Assembly: GCA_039185015.1 (NCBI GenBank)
Contig: JBCDAU010000060.1
Location: forward strand, 1 to 24,181
Length of the DNA stretch: 24,181 nt
Origin: JBCBSZ01 sp039185015
GTDB lineage: Bacteria; Actinomycetota; Acidimicrobiia; Acidimicrobiales; Poriferisodalaceae
Direction of reading: 5' to 3'
The notes under the pieces are model-generated. The model was not told the DNA's origin. It did no database searches and saw only the letters and a program-made list of their open reading frames with translations. A program made the position numbers and the translations under genes. This document shows positions 5,879 through 12,924 of the stretch, one piece after another (positions within the stretch are counted from its first letter, which is position 1; every line of letters starts with the position of its first letter).

Positions 5879-8800
5879 GTGGGCCTGCGAATCCGACTCT
5901 TCGGCGCCACGACCGTCGTCGTCGACGGTGAGGAGCGGGCGGTCACCGCGCCGAGGCAGCGGGCCGTCCTGGCCCGACTGGCACAGGAGCCGGGCCGGCC
6001 GATCTCCGCCGACCGGCTCCTCGCCGACGTCTGGGGCGACGACCTCCCGGGTGGGGGCGTGCGAGCCGTCGCCTTCCAGGTCACCAAGCTGCGGGATCTC
6101 CTCGAACCAGGTCGAGACGGTCCTGGGCGGTACCTCGCAACCGACGCCGTGGGGTACCGGCTCGATGTCGAACCCGACGCCGTGGACCTCGGTCGCTTCG
6201 AGCGGTTGGTCGTGGAGGCCCGCGCCGCACGAGACGATCCCGACAAGGCGGCGACGCTCGTCGACGACGCTCTGGCGTTGTGGCGAGGAGCGCCGTTGGG
6301 CGACATCGACGAACAGCCGTGGGTCACCGCAGCGGTGCTCGATCTGGAGGAGCACCGCCTGCTCGCCGACCGCACGCTCATCGGAGCCCGCCTCGCCGCT
6401 GGGGATCACGCCGGGGTCGTCGCCGACCTCGAGCGGCTCATCCGCGAGCACCCGCTGGAGGAGGGCCTCGTCGCCGACCTGATGCGGGCGCTCCGGGGGA
6501 GTGGCCGCACGGCCGACGCCCTCCGTGCCTACGCCGATCTCCGACGCCGCCTCGGCGACGAGCTCGGTCTCGACCCATCCCCTGAGCTCCAGGCGCTCGA
6601 GACCGAGCTCCTGGTCGGCGCGCCGATCGGCATCGCCGCGACCGCCCCGCCACAGTTGCCCGCAGCGATCGATCCGCCGATGCCGAGCGGGGTCGTCACC
6701 TTCCTGTTCACCGACATCGAGGGCTCCACGATCCCCTGGGACCGGTCGCCTGACGCGATGAGCGACGCGCTGGAGCGTCACGATGCGCTGATGCGAGCGG
6801 CGGTCGCCGACCACGACGGTGTCGTGTTCGCCACGATGGGTGACGGCTTCGGGGTCGCCTTCGCCAGGGCCACCGATGCGGTGGCGGCGGCGATGGACGC
6901 CCAGGGGCGGCTCGGCTCGAACGCGTGGCCGGCCGACACCACGATCCGCGTGCGGATGGGTCTCCACGTCGGCGAGGCGCAGGAGCGTGGCGGCGACTAC
7001 TTCGGCCCGACGATCAACCTGACCGCCCGGATCATGGGGGCCGGTCACGGCGGCCAGGTGCTGGCGTCGGAGTCGGTCGCTGCACTGGTCGGGGCGGCGG
7101 GAGTGGCGGCCGTCGGCCTCGGCGTCCATCACCTCGCCGGTGTCGGGGAACCCCAGCCGATCGTCCAACTGGGCGAGCGTGACCGCCGAGCCTTCCCGCC
7201 GCTGCGCACCGAGCACTCGCCGGCGCCCGCCGACGTTCCGGCACCACCACGCCTGTTGGAGCGGGATGGGCCGCTCCAGGTCCTCGACGAACGGATCGCG
7301 CGCGCCGGTACGGGGCAGGGGTCGCTCGTCCTGCTCGCCGGTGCGGCCGGCACGGGGAAGTCGTCCGTCATCACCGCGGCGGTCCACCGGGCCGGCGATG
7401 TCACCGTGTTGCGCGGCGGATGCGACCCGCTGACCGCCGCCCGGCCCCTCGGACCACTTCGCGAGATCGCCCTCGAACCCGCCGCCGACATCGGCACCGC
7501 CGCCGAGCTCGGCGGCGACCCCCTCGACGTGTACGAGCGGTTCCTCGTCCGGCTGAAGGCGCCGCCCGGCCCGATCCTGACCGTGATCGAGGACGTCCAT
7601 TGGGCCGACGACCTCACCCTCGATCTCATTCGGTACCTCGCTCGGCGGATCGGCCGCTCCCGGGCGGTGGTGGTCTGCACCTACCGCGACGACGAGGTCG
7701 CTGCCGACGAGCGGCTGCGAACGGCCCTCGGCGCCGCTGCGGGGTTGCCCGACGTCACCAGGCTGACCCTCGATCCGCTCAGCGCCGATGCGGTGCGCGA
7801 GCTGGTCGACGACGACGAGGTGGACGCCGACGAGTTGCATCGCATGACGGGCGGCAACCCGTTCTTCGTGACCGAGGTGATCGCTTCGGGCGAGTCGGTG
7901 CCGGCGTCGGTCGCCGAGGCGGTGCTCGCCCGGGTGCAACCGCTCCCGCCGCAGGCGCGGACAGCTGTCGAGGTCGCCAGCATCGCGCCGCGCTCCATCG
8001 ACTTCACCACCCTGCGGCAGCTGCCCGGTGTGGACGGCGACGGCATCGACGGCGCGGTCGAGGCCGGGATCCTCGAGGCCGACGGCGTCGAGCTGCGGTT
8101 CCGCCACGACCTGGCCCGCGCCGCCGTCGAGCAGTCACTCCTGCCGGGGCGCCGCAGCTCGCTCCACGCGGCGCTGCTCGCCGAGCGCTCCCGTGCACCG
8201 GTGCCGGATCTGGCCGAGCTCGCGCACCACGCCGTCGGTACCGGAGACCCGGCGATGATCGTCGAGCACGTCCCAGCCGGGGCCCGGGAAGCCGTTGGCC
8301 TGGGTGCCCGCCGCGAGGCGCTCGCCCTGTTCGGTCCGGCCGTCGAGGCCGCGGACCGCCTCGACGCCGACCTGGCGACCCGCCTCCGCGTGGAGCTGGC
8401 CGAGCAGTCCTTCGAGTTGGGGCGACGGGAGGACGGTGAGCGGGCGATCGAGGTCGCCCTGGGTCGGCTCCGGTCGGGCGACGACCGTGAGCTGCTCGTC
8501 AGAGCCCTCGTCGTGGCGACCATGGGCGCCTCCAACGGGGGCGAGTACGAACGCCCGACTCGGTTGGGCCGCGAAGCCATCGAGGTGCTCGAGCCCGACG
8601 GTCCCGGTCCTCGACTGCTCGACCTGCACATGGCCATGAGCCGGCTCGGTGTGGTGTACCGCGATCGGGCGCTCACGCGCCGACATCTCGAGGTCGCTCG
8701 AGCGCTCGACGCGGAGCTCGGCGGGGCGAGAGCGCTCGACATCGACCAGCTCGCCGTCTTCGAGACGTTCTGCTTCGGAGACTTCGACTCGGCGATCGCA

Positions 8801-9802
8801 CAGCTCATCGAACTGCGCGCCGTCACGGTCACCGGAGCCGACGACGACCGGCTCTTCCGGATGGACCATTGGTTCGGATCGGGGTGCGGTGAGTTCCGTC
8901 GCTACCGGCTGGCGGTCCCCGCGCTGGAGCGGAGCATCGCGATGTTCGATGAGCGGGAGATGACCGCCAACGCCGACTACGAGGCCGGCTGGCTCGCCAA
9001 GGTGTACGTCGAGCTGGGCGACTTCGCTGCTGCCGAGGAACTGCTCCTCCGTCGCCCGGCGAGGACCGGTGTCGCAGGGGTCAAGCACCTGACGGCACTC
9101 GGCCGCCTGCGGGTTCGGCGAGGTGATCCGGGTGGTCTCGACGCTCTCGATCACGGGCTGGAGCTCGTCCATGCCGAGTTCCTCCAGCACGTCTGGCCGC
9201 TCCAGGCCGGCACGGCCGAGTACCTGTGGGCGGAGGGCCGCGCAGGCGAGATCCCCGACGTGATCGGCGACACCTACGAGCTGGCCCTGCAGCTGGACAG
9301 CAGCTGGGCACGCGGTGAGCTCGGGTTCTGGATGTGGAAGGCCGGCGCGATCGACGGGCCGCCGGCCGGAGCGGCCTCGCCCTACGCCCACCACATGGAC
9401 GGTCGTTGGCGGGAGGCCGCCGAGGAGTGGGAGCAGATCGGCGCGCCGTTCGAGCACGCGCTCGCCCTCGCCGACGGCGACGGCGACGCTGGCGGACGGG
9501 CGGTGCTGCTCCTCGACGATCTCGGGGCGGCGCCTGCCGCGGCGCGAGTCCGCGCCGAGCTGCGGGCGGCCGGACGGCGATCGGTCCCTCGCGGGCCGAA
9601 CGCGGCGACGAGAGGCAACGAGTTCGGTCTCACCACCCGCCAGGCCGAGGTGTTCGCGCTGATGGTCGAGGGCTTGAGCAACGCCGAGATCGCCGATCGG
9701 CTCGTCGTCACCAAGAAGACGGCGGAGCACCACGTGTCGGCGGTCTTCGCGCAGCTGGGGGTCACGACGAGGAGCCAGGCGATCGCCCGAGCCCGATGGT
9801 GA
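5879..9802 (+). CDS. SARP/BTAD - class III cyclase - AAA ATPase - LuxR multidomain regulator
   Basis: The GTG at 5879 was chosen because GGAAGGGG lies 4 nt upstream and the conserved domain starts at once; GTG 5795 is in frame but less likely. The 1307 residues hold four modules. Residues 1-85 are an OmpR-like winged helix and about 95-245 a bacterial transcriptional activation (BTAD) helical domain, together a SARP regulator. About 268-425 is a class III nucleotide cyclase domain: metal-binding Asp279 (FTDIEGST) and Asp322 (TMGDGF), and Asn380/Arg384 (NLTAR), are present, but the usual substrate-recognition Lys is Ala318. About 450-700 is a STAND/AAA_16 ATPase with Walker A GAAGTGKSS (Lys494) and Walker B VIEDVHWADD. 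A helical repeat region follows, and 1251-1307 is a LuxR/GerE helix-turn-helix. Likely a signal-integrating transcription activator; its ligand and targets are unknown, with neighbours the obvious candidates. Confidence 0.92.
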   Translation: MGLRIRLFGATTVVVDGEERAVTAPRQRAVLARLAQEPGRPISADRLLADVWGDDLPGGGVRAVAFQVTKLRDLLEPGRDGPGRYLATDAVGYRLDVEPDAVDLGRFERLVVEARAARDDPDKAATLVDDALALWRGAPLGDIDEQPWVTAAVLDLEEHRLLADRTLIGARLAAGDHAGVVADLERLIREHPLEEGLVADLMRALRGSGRTADALRAYADLRRRLGDELGLDPSPELQALETELLVGAPIGIAATAPPQLPAAIDPPMPSGVVTFLFTDIEGSTIPWDRSPDAMSDALERHDALMRAAVADHDGVVFATMGDGFGVAFARATDAVAAAMDAQGRLGSNAWPADTTIRVRMGLHVGEAQERGGDYFGPTINLTARIMGAGHGGQVLASESVAALVGAAGVAAVGLGVHHLAGVGEPQPIVQLGERDRRAFPPLRTEHSPAPADVPAPPRLLERDGPLQVLDERIARAGTGQGSLVLLAGAAGTGKSSVITAAVHRAGDVTVLRGGCDPLTAARPLGPLREIALEPAADIGTAAELGGDPLDVYERFLVRLKAPPGPILTVIEDVHWADDLTLDLIRYLARRIGRSRAVVVCTYRDDEVAADERLRTALGAAAGLPDVTRLTLDPLSADAVRELVDDDEVDADELHRMTGGNPFFVTEVIASGESVPASVAEAVLARVQPLPPQARTAVEVASIAPRSIDFTTLRQLPGVDGDGIDGAVEAGILEADGVELRFRHDLARAAVEQSLLPGRRSSLHAALLAERSRAPVPDLAELAHHAVGTGDPAMIVEHVPAGAREAVGLGARREALALFGPAVEAADRLDADLATRLRVELAEQSFELGRREDGERAIEVALGRLRSGDDRELLVRALVVATMGASNGGEYERPTRLGREAIEVLEPDGPGPRLLDLHMAMSRLGVVYRDRALTRRHLEVARALDAELGGARALDIDQLAVFETFCFGDFDSAIAQLIELRAVTVTGADDDRLFRMDHWFGSGCGEFRRYRLAVPALERSIAMFDEREMTANADYEAGWLAKVYVELGDFAAAEELLLRRPARTGVAGVKHLTALGRLRVRRGDPGGLDALDHGLELVHAEFLQHVWPLQAGTAEYLWAEGRAGEIPDVIGDTYELALQLDSSWARGELGFWMWKAGAIDGPPAGAASPYAHHMDGRWREAAEEWEQIGAPFEHALALADGDGDAGGRAVLLLDDLGAAPAAARVRAELRAAGRRSVPRGPNAATRGNEFGLTTRQAEVFALMVEGLSNAEIADRLVVTKKTAEHHVSAVFAQLGVTTRSQAIARARW

Positions 9803-9877
9803 GGGGGCGCCGAGACGTCGGGGTGACGCCTCCGAGATCTGCGGGTGCGTCCCGATGATCGGCAGCGGGGTGGTTCG

Positions 9878-9883
9878 TACGTT
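9878..9883 (+). promoter_or_regulatory. Candidate -10 of the DUF4242 gene
   Basis: TACGTT (TANNNT) lies in the 134-bp gap after the regulator, giving a predicted leader of about 47 nt before the ATG at 9937. No good -35 is visible, which would suit an activator-dependent promoter. Support is weak. Confidence 0.3.
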
Positions 9884-9936
9884 GACCTTGCCGGATCCGC
9901 CGGCCCCGGTCCGCCGGGTGAGCACCAGGAGCGAAC

Positions 9937-10218
9937 ATGCCCCGCTACGTCATCGAACGGAACCTCCCCAGTCCACTGGAGATCCCCGTCACCGCGGAGG
10001 GGGCGACCGCCATGGCGGCGATCGTCGACCGCAACCTCGAGTTCGGGGTGACCTGGGTGCGCTCGTACGTCGACACCGACCGCACCCGAACCGTCTGCGT
10101 GTACGACGGTCCCTCGCCGGAGGCGATCCGTCAGGCGGCCAGGGCCAACGAGCTGCCGGTCGATGCGATCCGCGAGGTGCGGGTGCTCGATCCCTACTTC
10201 TTCACCGGCGGTGCGTGA
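9937..10218 (+). CDS. DUF4242 small protein
   Basis: The 93-residue product starts MPRYVIERNLP and shows the DUF4242 pattern: an initial beta strand, a helix (EGATAMAAIVDRNLEFGV), a second strand pair (VTWVRSYVDTDRTRTVCVYDGPSPEAIRQAARANELP) and an ending IREVRVLDPYFF. The family is a small ferredoxin-like alpha/beta barrel; Streptomyces SCO4226 was described as a nickel-binding member. There is no signal peptide. The ATG at 9937 has a good RBS, AGGAG at 9927-9931. It follows the SARP/LuxR regulator on the same strand, so it may be that regulator's target. Its 3' end is 9 bp from the convergent methyltransferase gene. Confidence 0.85.
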   Translation: MPRYVIERNLPSPLEIPVTAEGATAMAAIVDRNLEFGVTWVRSYVDTDRTRTVCVYDGPSPEAIRQAARANELPVDAIREVRVLDPYFFTGGA

Positions 10219-10227
10219 CCGGCAGGC

Positions 10228-10869
10228 TCAGACCCGGTAGGCGATGCGGCGGACCAAGAGCTCCTCGCCGAACTCGGCGTTGCCCGGGAGGTAGGGCTCG
10301 GGCTCGCCGATCGTGACCTCCCCGAGCGCCCCGTCGGCCGCGAGCGCCGCGAGGTGCTCGGGGAAGCGTCGCTCGTCGAACAGGTCCGTGCGCTGGGTCA
10401 CGATCACCGTGCCACCGGGCCGGACCAGCCGGGCGAACTCGGTGAGCGTCGCCATCGTGTCCGGGAGGTAGGTCAGCACCCCCACGCAGACGAGCCCGTC
10501 GTACCGGTCGGCGTCGAGGGGGAACGGTGTGCGCTGCATGTCGACCTCGGTGAGCTGCCGGTAGGCGCCGTGCGCAGCCGACGCTTCGATCGAGCGCGGC
10601 GACACATCGATGCCGTCGATGGTGCCGAAGCCGGCCGCCCGGAGCGCCCGACCGGTGAGGCCGGTGCCGCATCCGGCGTCCAGGACCGCGCTGCGGGGAT
10701 CGAGCCATGAGGCGAGCTGCACGGCGACCCGGTCCGGGAGCTCGTAGCGCCACTCGGCGAGGGTCCGGTCGTAGGAGTCGGCCCAGTCGTCGTAGTAGCG
10801 AGCGACGTCGCCGCTGTCCCGGGAGATGTCGCTCAGCCCGGCGTGCTCTCCGACGTCGTCCGCGTCCAT
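10228..10869 (-). CDS. Class I SAM-dependent methyltransferase
   Basis: The 213-residue protein begins with a helical lid (VARYYDDWADSYDRTLAEWRY), typical of small-molecule Methyltransf_25/11 enzymes. Motif I is VLDAGCGTGLTG at about residues 62-73, motif II GIDVSPRSIEAS, an acidic FPLDADRYDGLVCVGVLTYL segment, and a post-motif RLVRPGGTVIVT. The C-terminal part (EPYLPGNAEFGEELLVRRIAYRV) is a substrate-side strand pair. The substrate is unknown. The ATG at 10869 has the RBS GGAGG 6 nt upstream, directly next to a strong hairpin. It is divergent from rapZ and shows no obvious relation to the uvrC-coupled methyltransferase. Confidence 0.88.
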   Translation of the reverse strand: MDADDVGEHAGLSDISRDSGDVARYYDDWADSYDRTLAEWRYELPDRVAVQLASWLDPRSAVLDAGCGTGLTGRALRAAGFGTIDGIDVSPRSIEASAAHGAYRQLTEVDMQRTPFPLDADRYDGLVCVGVLTYLPDTMATLTEFARLVRPGGTVIVTQRTDLFDERRFPEHLAALAADGALGEVTIGEPEPYLPGNAEFGEELLVRRIAYRV

Positions 10870-10880
10870 GGCCGTCCTCC

Positions 10881-10917
10881 CCGGACCCGCAGCCGTGCGG
10901 GTCCGGCCCGGATGCTA
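10881..10917 (-). promoter_or_regulatory. -10 element and 5'-terminal hairpin of the methyltransferase mRNA
   Basis: On the - strand TAGCAT (10917-10912) matches TANNNT and predicts a start near 10905. A perfect 11-bp stem with a 4-nt loop, CCGGACCCGCA (10881-10891) with TGCGGGTCCGG (10896-10906), would then form the extreme 5' end of the mRNA, ending right at the RBS GGAGG (10880-10876). Such 5' stems can protect mRNA from decay or limit ribosome access. Confidence 0.45.
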
Positions 10918-10967
10918 GGGATCGGTTCGGGAGCCGTCCGTGCACTGGCGATGCGCACCCCCTCTCG

Positions 10968-10973
10968 TACCCT
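10968..10973 (+). promoter_or_regulatory. -10 element of a leaderless rapZ transcript
   Basis: TACCCT (TANNNT) ends 7 nt before the GTG at 10981, placing +1 at the start codon within a base. No Shine-Dalgarno precedes the gene. This supports both the GTG start and leaderless translation. Confidence 0.5.
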
Positions 10974-10980
10974 GGGCCTC

Positions 10981-11829
10981 GTGCGCCAGTACGTCCTCGT
11001 CGCCGGCATCAGCGGCGCCGGCCGGTCCACCGCCACCAACGCGCTCGAGGATCTCGGGTGGTTCAAGATCGACAACCTCCCGGCCCGCCTCGTCGGCCCG
11101 GTCGTCGAGCTCCTCGAGCCGGGTCCGGCGACGGAGCGGGTCGTCATCGGCATCGGTGGAGGTGGCTACACGGGAGCCGTGAGCGACGCGGTCGACCAGC
11201 TGCGCGGGACGGCCGACGACGTGCAGCTGATCTTCCTCGACGCGACCAACGACGAGCTCGTCAAGCGCTTCGAGACGACGAGGCGGCGGCACCCGCTCGA
11301 CGACGGCACCTCGCTGCTCTCGACGGCGATCAAGCGTGAGCGCGAGCACCTCGCCTCGGCTCGGGCGATCGCCGACGTCGTGATCGACACCACCGATCTC
11401 AACGTCCACGAGCTCCGCCAACGCCTCGACGAGCTCTTCCCCGCCGACGCCGGCGCCCGCATGCACGTCACGGTGATGAGCTTCGGGTTCAAGTACGGGC
11501 TCCCGCGCGACGTCGATCTCGTGCTCGACCTGCGGTTCCTGCCCAACCCGCACTGGGAGCCGGAGCTGCGACCCCTCAGCGGGCTCGACGCACCCGTGCG
11601 CGACTACGTGCTCCAGCAGCCCGCCACCAAGGAGTTCCTCGACCGGCTCACCGCGCTGCTCGACACGACCGTGCCGGGGTACGAGGACGAGGGGAAGAAC
11701 TACCTCACGGTGGCCGTCGGGTGCACCGGTGGTCGCCACCGATCCGTCGCGATCGCCTGCGCGCTGGCGGAGCTGGAGCCGCTGGCGTCACGTCGGCCGG
11801 TGGTGCGCCACCGCGACCTCGAACGCTGA
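10981..11829 (+). CDS. rapZ: RapZ-family RNA-binding/nucleotide-binding protein
   Basis: The 282-residue protein has the RapZ (YvcJ/YhbJ) layout. The N-terminal P-loop is AGISGAGRST (residues 8-17), with Arg15 where many families have Lys, as is common in actinobacterial members. The segment DLGWFKIDNLPARL follows. The C-terminal domain is highly conserved: MSFGFKYGLPRDVDLVLDLR, FLPNPHWEPELRPLSGLD and VAVGCTGGRHRSVAIA. In enterobacteria RapZ adapts small RNAs controlling amino-sugar synthesis to RNase E; the actinobacterial role is less defined. The GTG at 10981 fits the domain start and the leaderless promoter. It normally sits in uvrC-rapZ-yvcK-whiA; here yvcK and whiA do not follow and gap starts 84 bp later. 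Confidence 0.95.
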   Translation: MRQYVLVAGISGAGRSTATNALEDLGWFKIDNLPARLVGPVVELLEPGPATERVVIGIGGGGYTGAVSDAVDQLRGTADDVQLIFLDATNDELVKRFETTRRRHPLDDGTSLLSTAIKREREHLASARAIADVVIDTTDLNVHELRQRLDELFPADAGARMHVTVMSFGFKYGLPRDVDLVLDLRFLPNPHWEPELRPLSGLDAPVRDYVLQQPATKEFLDRLTALLDTTVPGYEDEGKNYLTVAVGCTGGRHRSVAIACALAELEPLASRRPVVRHRDLER

Positions 11830-11913
11830 CCCGCCGGCGGCACCAAAGGACCCTTTCGACGCGCGGCACTTCGTGGCACGCTTCGGACGTTCAACGATGA
11901 GAAGGATGATCAC
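11830..11913 (+). promoter_or_regulatory. rapZ-gap intergenic region, gap leader with RBS
   Basis: These 84 bp replace the usual yvcK-whiA genes. TTCGAC (11855-11860) and CACGCT (11877-11882), 16 bp apart, are a weak -35/-10 pair. GAAGGA (about 11901-11906) is a Shine-Dalgarno for the TTG start of gap. No remnant of yvcK or whiA coding sequence is recognisable. Confidence 0.35.
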
Positions 11914-12924
11914 TTGACCATTCGCGTCGGCATCAACGGCTTCGGTCGCATCGGCCGCAACTTCTTCCGCGCCGCTCGCGCTCAGGGCGCCGACCTCGAC
12001 CTCGTGGCCTTCAACGACCTCGGCTCGCTCGAGACGATGGCGCACCTGCTCAAGTACGACACCGTCCACGGGATCCTCGACGCCGACGTGTCCGTCGACG
12101 GGGACTCCCTGGTCGTCGACGGCGACAAGTTCCAGGTGCTCGCCATCCGCGACCCGAAGGAGCTGCCCTGGGGCGACCTCGGCGTCGACGTCGTCATCGA
12201 GTCCACCGGCATCTTCACGGCACGCGAGCAGGCGGCGATGCACCTCGACGCCGGTGCGCCTCGCGTGATCGTCTCGGCCCCGAGCAGCGGCGCGGACGCC
12301 ACGTTCGTCGTCGGCGTCAACCATGACGAGTTCGACCCGAGCTCCCACCAGGTGATCTCCAACGCCAGCTGCACGACGAACTGCTTCGTGCCACTCGTCA
12401 AGGTGCTCGACGACGCCTTCGGGGTGCAGCAGGGCCTGATGACCACGGTGCACGCTTACACCGGCGACCAGTCGATCGTCGACGGCCCCCACAAGGACCT
12501 CCGACGCGCCCGCGCCGCCGCGGCCAACATCGTCCCGACCTCCACGGGCGCTGCTCGAGCGACCGGCCTCGTGATGCAGGCCATGCAGGGCAAGCTCGAC
12601 GGCACGGCGCTGCGGGTGCCGGTGCCCGACGGGTCGTTGACCGACTTCACGGCGATCCTCGCCAACGAGGCGTCGGTCGACGAGATCAACGCCGCGTTCA
12701 AGGCGGCGGCCGACTCGGGTCCCCTCGCCGGCGTGCTCGAGTACAACGAGGCGCCGATCGTCTCCTCCGACATCGTCGGCAACCCGGCGTCGAGCATCTT
12801 CGACGCGCCGCTCACGATGAGCCAGGGCAACCTCGTCAAGGTGTCGTCCTGGTACGACAACGAGATGGGCTACTCGCACCGCCTCGTCGATCTCACCGAG
12901 ATCGTCGGCGCCGCGTCGGCCTGA
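11914..12924 (+). CDS. gap: Glyceraldehyde-3-phosphate dehydrogenase, type I
   Basis: It oxidises glyceraldehyde 3-phosphate to 1,3-bisphosphoglycerate with NAD+ in cytoplasmic glycolysis. The 336-residue length is typical. The Rossmann start VGINGFGRIGRNFFRA is intact. The catalytic motif SNASCTTNC carries Cys153, and His180 lies in TTVHAYTGDQ. Other conserved blocks are RRARAAAANIVPTSTGAARA, LRVPVPDGSLTD and SSWYDNEMGYSHRLVDL. The acid at the end of the second strand (AFND) suggests NAD rather than NADP. The start is TTG at 11914, with GAAGGA about 7 nt upstream; no ATG fits the conserved N-terminus. The stop overlaps the pgk start by one base (TGATG). This is the first gene of a compact gap-pgk-tpiA operon. 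Confidence 0.97.
   Translation: MTIRVGINGFGRIGRNFFRAARAQGADLDLVAFNDLGSLETMAHLLKYDTVHGILDADVSVDGDSLVVDGDKFQVLAIRDPKELPWGDLGVDVVIESTGIFTAREQAAMHLDAGAPRVIVSAPSSGADATFVVGVNHDEFDPSSHQVISNASCTTNCFVPLVKVLDDAFGVQQGLMTTVHAYTGDQSIVDGPHKDLRRARAAAANIVPTSTGAARATGLVMQAMQGKLDGTALRVPVPDGSLTDFTAILANEASVDEINAAFKAAADSGPLAGVLEYNEAPIVSSDIVGNPASSIFDAPLTMSQGNLVKVSSWYDNEMGYSHRLVDLTEIVGAASA

Noticed and set aside
5285..8107. A 940-codon open frame on the - strand opposite the regulator
   Set aside because: It is antisense to the secreted protein and SARP/cyclase regulator, whose domains are unambiguous. Its residue content is low-complexity Arg/Gly/Asp-rich, as expected from high-GC shadow frames.
10990..11040. RapZ P-loop with Arg in place of Lys as a defective ATPase
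   Set aside because: GAGRS is common in actinobacterial RapZ proteins and the rest of the family blocks are intact, so it is not a sign of decay.
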